A stretch of DNA of 29,527 nucleotides from JAPEKQ01 sp964516845 (GTDB lineage Bacteria; Joyebacterota; Joyebacteria; Joyebacterales; Joyebacteraceae). This document shows positions 14,704 to 22,639 of the stretch, piece by piece. A program made the translations under genes and the position numbers. A model generated the notes under the pieces. That model searched no databases and was not told the origin of the DNA. It was given only the letters and a program-made list of their open reading frames with translations. The stretch lies in NCBI GenBank assembly GCA_964516845.1, contig CAZEXP010000027.1:1-29527 (forward strand), written 5' to 3'. Numbering within the stretch: the stretch's first letter is position 1; each line of letters begins with the position of its first letter.

Positions 14704-16824
14704 CTACCGAACGATGGCGAACCGCCCGGTGACCAGGTCGGACTCCTCGACGGCGCCCCGGTCCCAGATGGCCAGCCGGTAGATGTACACGCCGCTGGCC
14801 AGCTCGTCGGCCGAGTCTCCGAGAGCGTCCCAACCAAGGTCGTTCCAGCCGGACAGCAATCCGGTGTTCCCGACGTCGCCGGCCGCCGAACTGTACGAAC
14901 GATCGAACGCGCCCAGATGCTGACCCGTCAGGTCGTAGATACTGAGCTGCACAGCAGCGGCATCCCTGGACAGCTCATAGCGGAATCGCACGTCACCGAC
15001 GCCCGACGCGGGATTCGGCCATGTGAAGTGCCTGTTCACGAAGAGACTCGGCGAACTGACATGTACCGTCCTGGACGCCACGTTGTCGGTCAGGGAGAGC
15101 TCCTCGGTCCCGTCGGTCGTCACACGAACCCAGAGCGTGTGTTCCCCGACATCGTCCTCGGAGAGATCCCACAAGAGCATGAGCGTCTCGTACTCCCCGC
15201 CGCCCATCGTCCTGACGTAGTTAGCGGAGTCGAGGAGCGTTCCCTCATCCGGCTCGCCGTCCCAGACCTCGAGCGTCGCGTCGACGCTCTCATCGGGACC
15301 GTAGGCATGCAGATCCACCTCGACCACGACGGGCGCGTCGCTGCTCAGGTAGGCCGGGGTGAAGCCGAAATCGCTGCCGGAGACCACGAGGTTGAATGTC
15401 GCGTCGGGGTCGATCAACCGGGCCAGCGCTCCGATGCACATCCGTGCGGTCGAGCCAAGCTGGCTCGGAAACACCGTGTCGAACCGGTCGTTGACCGTGT
15501 GGTAGTTGACGTTGCGGTCTCTCGGATCGTAGTGCTCGATGGCAATCAGTCCGTCATATCCGTTGGCCCAGAAGCTGCCGTGATCGCTGTACGCCAGAGA
15601 GAGGTCGATCCGCTCCACATCGAAATCACTGAACGTGCCGGCATACTCGCCCGTCGTCGTCTCGAGCAGCCAGTCCGCCAGCCAACGGGTACCCGGATTG
15701 GTGACGATGTGGCAGGTGTCCGTGTCGGCCGCGTTCCGCTTGAACCCGATCATGTCGACGTTCAGATCCGCATAGACCGTGTCGCCTGCGGCCGCAATGC
15801 TGTCCGCATACGCACGGCTCCCTTCGAGCCCGACCTCCTCGGCCGTGAACAGCGCGAAGCGGATGTCGAACGGGAAGGTCCCGCCCGCTGCGGCCAGAAC
15901 GCGCGCGGCCTCAAGAACGGTCGCCACACCGGTACCGTTGTCGTCGGCACCCGGCGCCTCATTGTCGCACCACCACATGACATCGTTGGGAAACGAGTGG
16001 CTTGCGATCGCGTCGTAGTGGGCGCTGATGATGTAGCAGCCGCTCAGACGCCCGTTGCCCGGGAGTGTCCCGATGATGTTCTGCATCGGGTAGCTCACCA
16101 CGACACCAGTGTCCCCCTGCTCGCACGTGTATCCGAGACGTGTGAACGCCTGCGTATCCACGACCACACCGTAGCGTTCGAGACAGGCGACGATGTACGC
16201 CGCTCCCTCGTCGATGCACTCGTCGCGGTAGATGTAGCGGTTCCTCGGGTCTCCGTTCGGATACTGCGAGAGATTCTCCACGTGCTTCATCAGCGTGTCC
16301 GTTGACACGGCGGCGAGAACGTCGTTGACGAACCCCCGCACGGGGCGTTCGGAGCGCCGCACGGGCAGCGCGCCGGGCAACGGAGCCTCAGCGAACCAGC
16401 GCGAGACATCGACGCGCTCCGGGAGCGGATACGACATGAAGCAGGCCGACAGGAGTCGCTCGCTCAGTTCAGGTCGCACGAGAACGAGAAGAGCCCCATC
16501 GGGCTCGCTCCACACGATCTCACCGAGGTCATCGATGAGGTGCTGACGCGAACGCGGGTAGCAGATGAACGGCGCCAGGTCGCCCGTGAGCTCCGCGAGC
16601 GTCTCACATGCGGTCCCGTCGGACCGTACGGCCTCACCGTAGGCCGTGTCGGCCTCGACCAACATCTCCCGCTGCCCTACGAAGCGCACTGTCGCGTCGT
16701 GAGTCGCCCGACCGGCCAGCTCCGAGCCGTTGTGCGCGACGCTGTAGAGCGTCGCGGCGCTACCCGGCGCGGCGAGGAGGGCCGCGGCGACCGCGCACAT
16801 GATTGCGAACCTCGCCGTTCTCAC
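14704..16824 (-). CDS. Secreted M28-family zinc aminopeptidase with C-terminal FlgD-Ig-like domain
   Basis: The 706-residue precursor has a signal peptide (IMCAVAAALLAAPGSAA), an N-terminal region of about 180 residues, an M28 peptidase domain and a C-terminal Ig-like domain. All five zinc ligands are visible: H269 and D271-region (SAHYDAI), D295 (GADDNGTG), E329/E330 (FTAEEVGLEGS), D357 (NVDMIGF) and H415 (YSDHGSFW). The end carries WPNPASG, LSIYDLTGQHLG and ASGVYIYRL, the pattern of FlgD-Ig or type IX-like C-terminal domains in FCB-type bacteria. It should release amino acids from peptides outside the cell. GTG 16824 is chosen because AGGAGG lies seven bases upstream and the signal peptide starts there. 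The leader contains two inverted repeats. Confidence 0.9.
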   Translation of the reverse strand: MRTARFAIMCAVAAALLAAPGSAATLYSVAHNGSELAGRATHDATVRFVGQREMLVEADTAYGEAVRSDGTACETLAELTGDLAPFICYPRSRQHLIDDLGEIVWSEPDGALLVLVRPELSERLLSACFMSYPLPERVDVSRWFAEAPLPGALPVRRSERPVRGFVNDVLAAVSTDTLMKHVENLSQYPNGDPRNRYIYRDECIDEGAAYIVACLERYGVVVDTQAFTRLGYTCEQGDTGVVVSYPMQNIIGTLPGNGRLSGCYIISAHYDAIASHSFPNDVMWWCDNEAPGADDNGTGVATVLEAARVLAAAGGTFPFDIRFALFTAEEVGLEGSRAYADSIAAAGDTVYADLNVDMIGFKRNAADTDTCHIVTNPGTRWLADWLLETTTGEYAGTFSDFDVERIDLSLAYSDHGSFWANGYDGLIAIEHYDPRDRNVNYHTVNDRFDTVFPSQLGSTARMCIGALARLIDPDATFNLVVSGSDFGFTPAYLSSDAPVVVEVDLHAYGPDESVDATLEVWDGEPDEGTLLDSANYVRTMGGGEYETLMLLWDLSEDDVGEHTLWVRVTTDGTEELSLTDNVASRTVHVSSPSLFVNRHFTWPNPASGVGDVRFRYELSRDAAAVQLSIYDLTGQHLGAFDRSYSSAAGDVGNTGLLSGWNDLGWDALGDSADELASGVYIYRLAIWDRGAVEESDLVTGRFAIVR

Positions 16825-16839
16825 GTTTCCACCTCCTGA

Positions 16840-16858
16840 GACCGTGCACCGCACGGTC
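16840..16858. repeat. Perfect inverted repeat in the peptidase leader
   Basis: GACCGTGC and its complement GCACGGTC flank ACC, 15 bases before the start codon of the M28 peptidase and next to its ribosome site. It could be an operator or an mRNA hairpin affecting translation. Confidence 0.6.
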
Positions 16859-16864
16859 CGACTG

Positions 16865-16905
16865 CACGGGCGGGGCCAGCGACGCATCGCTGGCCCCCGC
16901 CCGTG
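16865..16905 (-). terminator. Long GC hairpin after tRNA-Arg, probable terminator
   Basis: An 18-base arm (16865-16882) and a 19-base arm (16887-16905) pair with one bulged base around a CGCA loop. It begins six bases after the encoded CCA of the tRNA. There is no U-run after it, so it may be a transcript end, a processing structure or partial attenuation before the peptidase gene. Confidence 0.55.
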
Positions 16906-16911
16906 ATATTA

Positions 16912-16988
16912 TGGTACGCCCGAGAGGATTCGAACCTCCGACCCCTGGAACCGGAATCCAGTGCTCTATCCAGCTGAGCTACGGGCGC
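16912..16988 (-). tRNA. tRNA-Arg (anticodon CCG)
   Basis: The 77-base minus-strand gene folds as a normal cloverleaf. The acceptor stem is GCGCCCG with CGGGCGT, the D arm is AGCTCAGCTGGATAGAGC, the anticodon stem is CTGGA/TCCAG around TTCCGGT giving anticodon CCG (codon CGG), and the T arm contains GGTTCGAATCC. The discriminator is A and CCA is encoded. Its 5' end overlaps the end of the upstream DUF362 gene on the same strand by 23 bases. A long hairpin follows. Confidence 0.96.
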
Positions 16989-18111
16989 TTTCCGCTATTT
17001 CGATGAGTTCGTAGTCTCTGCTCCCTACCCCCAGCTCCTCTCCGTACCGAAGCTGGATGGTCGGGTCCACGTCGGGATGGAGATCCCTGAACTTGTCGCC
17101 GCCGCGGCGATAGACGTCGCTCAGCTCGGCCCCCGGTGCAACCGGAGCTTCGTTGACAAGATCGTATGATGCCTGATCGATCGCCACGGGATCGAGCGAC
17201 GCCACGACACCGACGTCACGAACGATCGGATGTTTCTTCGTCCCGTAGCAGTCGCAGAGCGGGTGGACATCCGTGATGAAGTTGATGTACCCGATGCGGC
17301 CACGCCGAACCGATGAAATGGCCTTCACGTATTCTACCATCTTCATCTGGAAGATGTCAGCGGTTTCGTCCCACCGAATGCCGATGGCTCCCGCCGGACA
17401 GACCACGACGCACTCGGCGCACCCAATGCAGGTCTTCTCGTCGATGACCGCCTGCTCCGTGACCGTGATGGCGCCCACGGGGCACCACGGCGAGCAGATC
17501 CCGCACGCGATGCAGCTCGCCCGCACGTACGGCCTCGTCGTCGAGTGCTGCTCGAGCTTGCCCGTCCGGGAGGCACAGCCCATTCCAACGTTCTTGAGCG
17601 CCCCGCCGAAGCCCGAGAGTTCGTGTCCCTTGAAGTGTGCAACGCTCAACAGACTGTCGGCCTTGAGGAACTCGTGCCCGAACGACGCCTCCTTCAGAAG
17701 TCTGCCCTCGAACGGGATCCGCGCCTCCGTCGTCCCCCGCAGCCCGTCCGCGATGATGACCGGCGCGCCTACGGCGGACAGCGTGAAACCGTGTTCGACC
17801 GCGGTCCTGATGTGATTGATCGAGTCGGCGCGGGATCCTCGATAGAGCGTATTCGTGTCTGTCAGGAACGGCCTCGTGCCGCGACGCTGCAACCAGGAGA
17901 CGATGCGCCGGATGAACCGCGGCTTCACGTGTCCCGTCTCGGGGCTCTCACCGAAGTGCATCTTGAGCGCCACGGTCTCACCGCTCGTCGCGATGGCGCC
18001 AATGCCGCTCTTGTCCAGCAGGAGCTCGAGACACGCCGCGATCTCGTCCGTGCTCCCGTCGTAGAGCCGGAGCAGGTAGACCTTGCTCTTCGAACCGCGA
18101 TCTGCGCTCAT
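16966..18111 (-). CDS. DUF362-family ferredoxin protein
   Basis: The 381-residue cytoplasmic protein has the DUF362 fold with an inserted pair of [4Fe-4S] sites: CIACGICSPWCP at about 199-210 and CIGCAECVVVCP at about 227-238. Conserved DUF362 pieces include LKMHFGE, FLTDTNTLYRGSR, HFKGHELSGFGGALKNVGMGC and DPVAIDQASYDLV. The family is widespread in anaerobes; its biochemical role is unsettled, so I give none beyond probable electron transfer. ATG 18111 overlaps the pgsA stop (ATGA), which fixes the start; the longer frame is a pgsA shadow. The last codons (S-A-R-S-S-A-G-stop) are read from the first 23 bases of tRNA-Arg, and the TAG lies in its D arm. Confidence 0.9.
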   Translation of the reverse strand: MSADRGSKSKVYLLRLYDGSTDEIAACLELLLDKSGIGAIATSGETVALKMHFGESPETGHVKPRFIRRIVSWLQRRGTRPFLTDTNTLYRGSRADSINHIRTAVEHGFTLSAVGAPVIIADGLRGTTEARIPFEGRLLKEASFGHEFLKADSLLSVAHFKGHELSGFGGALKNVGMGCASRTGKLEQHSTTRPYVRASCIACGICSPWCPVGAITVTEQAVIDEKTCIGCAECVVVCPAGAIGIRWDETADIFQMKMVEYVKAISSVRRGRIGYINFITDVHPLCDCYGTKKHPIVRDVGVVASLDPVAIDQASYDLVNEAPVAPGAELSDVYRRGGDKFRDLHPDVDPTIQLRYGEELGVGSRDYELIEIAESARSSAG

Positions 18112-18653
18112 GACGCGTCCTTCCTGCTGTATGAGAACCCCGTCCGAACGTAGAAGATCACCGAGACGAGTGCCGCGGCGGTCCCCGTCCAGAGCGCGGT
18201 TCCCTCCAGGAACCGCCAATCCGCCAGATGGATCAGAACCATCATCTCCACCGCCGCGAACGAGACCTTCGCAAGCACGTTCGCCGGCGGCATCTCCTCC
18301 CCGCGTCGCGTGACGGCCACAGCGCCCGCTATCAACCCCACGTCGCGAACCAGGAGGATCCCGACAACCCACCAGGGCATCTCACCCCGGATGGCGAGTG
18401 CGACCGCCACGGCTCCCGCCACAACATTGTCTGCCAGCGGATCGAGCACGCGACCGGCATCGCTCTCCATCGAGAACCGCCGGGCGAGAAAACCGTCCAG
18501 CCAGTCCGTTGCCAGCGACAGGCCGTAGAGCACCACCGCCCAACCACGCTCCTGGGCGAACAACATCACGAGGATGACCGGCGCGAGGAGAATACGCGCC
18601 ACCGACACGAGATTCGGCAGCGTTGCCCGTTTAACCAGCCACCCACATTCCAT
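18108..18653 (-). CDS. pgsA: CDP-alcohol phosphatidyltransferase (PgsA-like)
   Basis: The 181-residue membrane enzyme carries the full CDP-alcohol phosphotransferase motif: D50, D53-G54, A57-R58, then G67, D71 and D75. The opening NLVSVARILLAPVI and size are those of phosphatidylglycerophosphate synthase, which joins CDP-diacylglycerol and glycerol-3-phosphate in the inner membrane. Several hydrophobic helices follow. It starts four bases after the nadK stop and its own stop overlaps the DUF362 start. Other CDP-alcohol transferases have the same motif, so the exact alcohol is not proven. Confidence 0.85.
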   Translation of the reverse strand: MECGWLVKRATLPNLVSVARILLAPVILVMLFAQERGWAVVLYGLSLATDWLDGFLARRFSMESDAGRVLDPLADNVVAGAVAVALAIRGEMPWWVVGILLVRDVGLIAGAVAVTRRGEEMPPANVLAKVSFAAVEMMVLIHLADWRFLEGTALWTGTAAALVSVIFYVRTGFSYSRKDAS

Positions 18654-18657
18654 CCTG

Positions 18658-19524
18658 CTACCTTTCCCTCACACCGCCGGCCCATCTCATCTTGATGCGC
18701 AGGATCTCGTAGTACGAACGCTCCGCGACATCGACAAGCCGCGCCCTGTGCTCTGAGCGTTCGACGACGACCCGGTCACCGGGCTTGACCCCGAACGCCC
18801 GGGACCCGTCGGCCGTGACGGCGGTGTCCTCGTCGCACGAGACCATGTCCACGTCGACCTTGGACGAGGGCGGAATGACGAGCGGTCGCATGCTGAGCGT
18901 GTGCGGACAGATCGGCGTGGCGATGATGGCCTCGACTCTGGGCGCGACGACCGGCCCCCCCGCCGAGATCGAGTGGGCCGTCGAACCGGTAGGCGTCGCG
19001 AGGATCAACCCATCGGCCGCGTACCGCGTCACGAGCTCGCCGTTGACGCTCGCCTCGAAGGAGAGCATCCTCGAGTCGGCGCCTTTCGCGATAACGACGT
19101 CATTGAGCGCGAGACGGACGTCGTCGCCTCCCTCGATCCGGACCGAGAGCATCATCCGCTCGCTGACCGGGAGATCGGCAGGATCGAGGTTCTCAAGGAT
19201 CTCGGAGAACTCGTTCTCGGCGATCTGCGTGAGGAACCCCAGACTCCCCATATTCACACCGATGATCGGCGTCTCCCGATCCGCGCTCGCCACGCGTCGC
19301 GCCACCGAGAGAAGCGTCCCGTCGCCGCCGAACGCGAAGAGAAGATCGGCGCCGGCCACGAGTTCATCCGGCGGCACGGCCGGGACGCCGTCGGGCATCA
19401 GGTCCGCCACCGGCTCATCGGCGATCAGTGTCAGCCCGCGCGTCGCGCACCACTTCGCCACCTGCGCCGCCGCCGCCCGGACTCCCGGCTTCGTCGGATG
19501 CCCTATGATACCGACCGTCTTCAT
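18658..19524 (-). CDS. nadK: NAD kinase
   Basis: The 288-residue enzyme phosphorylates NAD to NADP. It has the GGDGT motif at 66-70 (FAFGGDGTLLS), the NMGSLGFLT stretch, LNDVVIAKG, and the NAD-binding DGLILATPTGSTAHSISAGGP. The length matches bacterial NadK. The ATG start has GAGGAG upstream, 54 bases after dxs. The neighbours dxs and ispA use NADPH-linked isoprenoid steps, but the grouping may only reflect a common housekeeping operon. Confidence 0.96.
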   Translation of the reverse strand: MKTVGIIGHPTKPGVRAAAAQVAKWCATRGLTLIADEPVADLMPDGVPAVPPDELVAGADLLFAFGGDGTLLSVARRVASADRETPIIGVNMGSLGFLTQIAENEFSEILENLDPADLPVSERMMLSVRIEGGDDVRLALNDVVIAKGADSRMLSFEASVNGELVTRYAADGLILATPTGSTAHSISAGGPVVAPRVEAIIATPICPHTLSMRPLVIPPSSKVDVDMVSCDEDTAVTADGSRAFGVKPGDRVVVERSEHRARLVDVAERSYYEILRIKMRWAGGVRER

Positions 19525-19578
19525 CGCATAGTCTCCTCTGCGTGTGAAAGCGACCCCGTGCCGGCCCGACCCCCGCCG

Positions 19579-21501
19579 CTACTCGACCCCCGGCAACCGA
19601 CGCTGCAGCGTTGCCCGCTCGCCGGAAGCTGCCACGAGTCCCCTCGCCCGCTCCGCCACGTCGTCCGCCGTCAACCGGCAATCCGCGAGCAGCCGGTCGC
19701 GCGGTCCGTGTGTCACGAACCGGTCCGGCAGTCCCAGGATCCGGACACGCACGTCGTCCACCCCCTCGGACTGCAGGAGTTCCATAATGCCCGCCCCGAA
19801 TCCGCCGCCCACAACATTCTCCTCCAACGTCAGGATGCGCCGCGTGTTCTCAGCCTCCTCAACGATCAGCTTCCGGTCGAGCGGCTTGACGAACCGGGCA
19901 TTGACAACGGACGCCTCGATGCCGTCACGCGCCAGAATGTCGGCGGCCGCGACTGCAACCTGAACCATGGAGCCGATCGCAATGAGCGAGACGTCGGAGC
20001 CGGAGCGAAGCCGCTCTCCCTCTCCGATCGGGATCGGATCCGGGTCGAAGTCCATGCGTACGCCAAGACCGGCGCCGCGCGGGTACCGCACGGCGGTCGG
20101 ACCATCCTGACGGTCGATCGCCGTCCTGACCATCCGCGTCAGTTCATTCTCATCCTTGGGCGACATCACGACGAGATTCGGGACGGCGCGGAGGAAGGTC
20201 AGGTCGAACACGCCGTGGTGCGTCGGACCGTCGTCGCCGACGATCCCGCCTCGATCCACCATGAAGCGCACGGGGAGATTCTGCAGACACACGTCGTGGA
20301 TGATCTGATCGTACGCACGCTGGAGGAAGGTCGAGTAGATGGCGACGACGGGTTTCATCCCCGTCGCCGCGAGACCGGCCGCGAACGTGACCGCGTGCTG
20401 CTCGGCGATGCCGACATCGAAGAAGCGGTCCGGGTGGTTCTTCGCGAACGTCGTCAGACCGGTGCCGCCCGGCATGGCGGCGGTGATGGCGACGATACGC
20501 TCATCGTCGTCCGCAAGCGTCGTCAGCGACCGCCCGAACGCCTCGGTGTATGAAACGGCCTTCGGCTTCGACGTCGATGTCCCGGTCGCCTTGTCGAAGG
20601 AACCGAGCCCGTGGAACCGCGAGGCGTCCTCCTCGGCCGGGCCGTATCCCCTGCCCTTCTGAGTGATCACGTGGACCAGGAGCGGCCCGTCGATGTACGC
20701 CAGACGCTCGAACGCGTCGATCAGAAGCTCCACGTTGTGACCGTCGATCGGGCCGAAGTACTTGAACCCCATCTCCTCGAAGAGCATGCCCGGCGTGAAC
20801 ACGCCCCGGATGCCCTCGAGCACACGGCTCGTCAGTTCCCTCGCCCTTGCACCGACCGCGGGGATGCGCCCCATGATCTCCCAGACCTCCGACTCGAGGC
20901 GGTGGTAGGTCGGAGCGGTGCGCAAACGCGTCAGGTACTGCGAGAGAGCGCCCACGTTCTTGGAGATCGACATCCGGTTGTCGTTGACGACGACGATCAG
21001 GTTCTTCTTGAGATGCCCGGCCTGATTGAGCCCTTCGAAGGCGAGTCCCGCGGTCAGCGACCCGTCTCCGATGACCGCGATCGCGCGCCCCCCCTCGCCG
21101 GTCAGCCCGCTGCCGCACGCCATCCCGAGAGCCGCGGAGATCGAGGTGCTCGAGTGCCCCGTGTTGAACGCGTCGTGGGGACTCTCCTCCCGACGCGGGA
21201 AGCCGGCTATCCCGCCGTACTGCCGGAGCGTCTGAAACGTCTCCCGGCGTCCGGTCAGGATCTTGTGAACGTAGCTCTGATGCCCGACGTCCCAGACAAT
21301 GCGGTCGCGGGGCGACTCGAAGACCCGATGGAGCGCCAGCGTCAGTTCGACCACGCCGAGACTCGGCGCGAGGTGACCGCCGGTCCTCGAGACCACGCGC
21401 ACGATCTCCTCACGCAGCTCCGACGCGAGCGTCTCGAGTTCTCCGATCGAGAGCGACCTCAGATCGGACGGCGAGTCTATCCTGTCGAGCAATCTGGACA
21501 C
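19579..21501 (-). CDS. dxs: 1-deoxy-D-xylulose-5-phosphate synthase
   Basis: The 640-residue thiamine-diphosphate enzyme makes DXP from pyruvate and glyceraldehyde-3-phosphate, the first step of the MEP pathway. The ThDP/Mg site is GDGSLTAGLAFEGLNQAG to VVVNDNRMSIS, the N-terminal part has DVGHQSYVHKILTGR, the middle part has DVGIAEQHAVTFAAGLA, and the transketolase C-domain ends with VTHGPRDRLLADCRL. The length is usual. It starts at GTG 21501, nine bases after the ispA stop. The order xseA-xseB-ispA-dxs is a well-known conserved cluster. Confidence 0.97.
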   Translation of the reverse strand: MSRLLDRIDSPSDLRSLSIGELETLASELREEIVRVVSRTGGHLAPSLGVVELTLALHRVFESPRDRIVWDVGHQSYVHKILTGRRETFQTLRQYGGIAGFPRREESPHDAFNTGHSSTSISAALGMACGSGLTGEGGRAIAVIGDGSLTAGLAFEGLNQAGHLKKNLIVVVNDNRMSISKNVGALSQYLTRLRTAPTYHRLESEVWEIMGRIPAVGARARELTSRVLEGIRGVFTPGMLFEEMGFKYFGPIDGHNVELLIDAFERLAYIDGPLLVHVITQKGRGYGPAEEDASRFHGLGSFDKATGTSTSKPKAVSYTEAFGRSLTTLADDDERIVAITAAMPGGTGLTTFAKNHPDRFFDVGIAEQHAVTFAAGLAATGMKPVVAIYSTFLQRAYDQIIHDVCLQNLPVRFMVDRGGIVGDDGPTHHGVFDLTFLRAVPNLVVMSPKDENELTRMVRTAIDRQDGPTAVRYPRGAGLGVRMDFDPDPIPIGEGERLRSGSDVSLIAIGSMVQVAVAAADILARDGIEASVVNARFVKPLDRKLIVEEAENTRRILTLEENVVGGGFGAGIMELLQSEGVDDVRVRILGLPDRFVTHGPRDRLLADCRLTADDVAERARGLVAASGERATLQRRLPGVE

Positions 21502-21510
21502 TGGTTCACC

Positions 21511-22398
21511 CTAGTTCCTTCGAGACACGATGTAGTCTGCTATCCCAGCGAGACACCACGCCGGCTCGCCATACGGCTCGAGGGCGTCGAGCGCCGTCCG
21601 GACAAGCTCTCTCGCCCGCGCCGCCGCGGGCTCAGCGCCGACCACGGCCGGATACGTCATCTTACCACGGGCCCGGTCCTTGCCAACCGCTTTGCCCATC
21701 TCCTCCTCGGTACCCGTCTCGTCGAGCAGATCGTCGGCGATCTGGAAGGCCAGTCCTATGCTCTCTCCGTAGGACGACAGACGTGCCATGTCATCTTCGT
21801 CCGCCCCGGCGCAGAACGCGCCGATCCGGACGGCAGCCCTCAGAGGAAGTCCCGTCTTGTGCATGTGAATGTGTTCGATCGCCTTGAGTTCCGGCGTCGA
21901 ACCCTCGAGCGCGATATCGGCAGCCTGCCCACCGACCATCCCTTGTCTCCCGTTCGCGCGGGCGAGTTCCGCCACGACGGCCATGCGCCGCTCGGCGGGC
22001 AGCCCCTCATCCGCGGCGACGATCTCGAAGGCCGCTGTCAGAAGCCCGTCTCCCGCCAGAATGGCGAGCGGCTCGTCGAACGCGCGATGACAGGTAGGTC
22101 GTCCTCTCCTGGTGTCATCGTCGTCCATCGCGGGCAGATCATCGTGAATGAGCGAGTACGTGTGGATGAACTCGGTCGCACACGCCGACGCCAGAACGGA
22201 CTCGGCGGTTCCCCCGAGCAGCAGGGCAGTCTCCAGCGCGAGGATCGGCCGCAGCCGCTTCCCGCCGGAGAAGACGCTGTAGCGCATCGCCTCCGTCAGC
22301 CTGGAGAGCACCGCGTCATCCTCCGGAAGATAGCGCTCGAGACCGGCTTCCACGAGTCCGCGCCGCTCCGCAAGCCGCCGCTTGAGCCTGTCTTCCAC
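21511..22398 (-). CDS. ispA: Polyprenyl (farnesyl/geranylgeranyl) diphosphate synthase
   Basis: The 295-residue enzyme condenses isopentenyl diphosphate with allylic diphosphates. The first aspartate-rich motif (DDLPAMDDDD, 86-95) and second (DDLLD, 222-226) bind the diphosphate through magnesium; SGGKRLRPIL is the substrate-binding start. The size and DDX4D spacing are those of short-chain IspA-type synthases, but chain length cannot be settled. It starts at GTG 22398, one base after the xseB stop, with GAGGAGG upstream. Confidence 0.94.
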   Translation of the reverse strand: MEDRLKRRLAERRGLVEAGLERYLPEDDAVLSRLTEAMRYSVFSGGKRLRPILALETALLLGGTAESVLASACATEFIHTYSLIHDDLPAMDDDDTRRGRPTCHRAFDEPLAILAGDGLLTAAFEIVAADEGLPAERRMAVVAELARANGRQGMVGGQAADIALEGSTPELKAIEHIHMHKTGLPLRAAVRIGAFCAGADEDDMARLSSYGESIGLAFQIADDLLDETGTEEEMGKAVGKDRARGKMTYPAVVGAEPAAARARELVRTALDALEPYGEPAWCLAGIADYIVSRRN

Positions 22399-22399
22399 C

Positions 22400-22639
22400 C
22401 TACGCCTCCTCAGCCGCTTCGAACGGCTCGAGCACGAAGTCTCCTTCGTCGTCCTCCGTGAGCTTCGCCACGCGCCCCTGTGCCTTCTCCAGCACCTTCA
22501 CCAGGTCGCGCGCAATCTTCGTTCCCTCTTCGAACGTGGTGAGCGACTCCTCCAACCCGAGTTCGCCGCTCTCCAGACGGTCAACGAGTTCCTCCAGCCG
22601 CGCGAGTTCCTCCTCGAAGCTCAGTTTCTTCTTGCTCAC
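22400..22639 (-). CDS. xseB: Exodeoxyribonuclease VII small subunit
   Basis: The 79-residue helical protein has the XseB core SFEEELARLEELVDRLESGE, GLEESLTTFEEG and a short acidic C-terminal tail. It assembles with XseA into the enzyme that degrades single-stranded DNA. The GTG start overlaps the xseA stop (GTGA), so the subunits are translationally coupled. ispA begins one base after it. Confidence 0.95.
   Translation of the reverse strand: MSKKKLSFEEELARLEELVDRLESGELGLEESLTTFEEGTKIARDLVKVLEKAQGRVAKLTEDDEGDFVLEPFEAAEEA

Noticed and set aside
13350..16305. Plus-strand long frames opposite the kinase fusion and the peptidase
   Set aside because: They overlap genes with complete catalytic motifs and read as composition-driven shadows.
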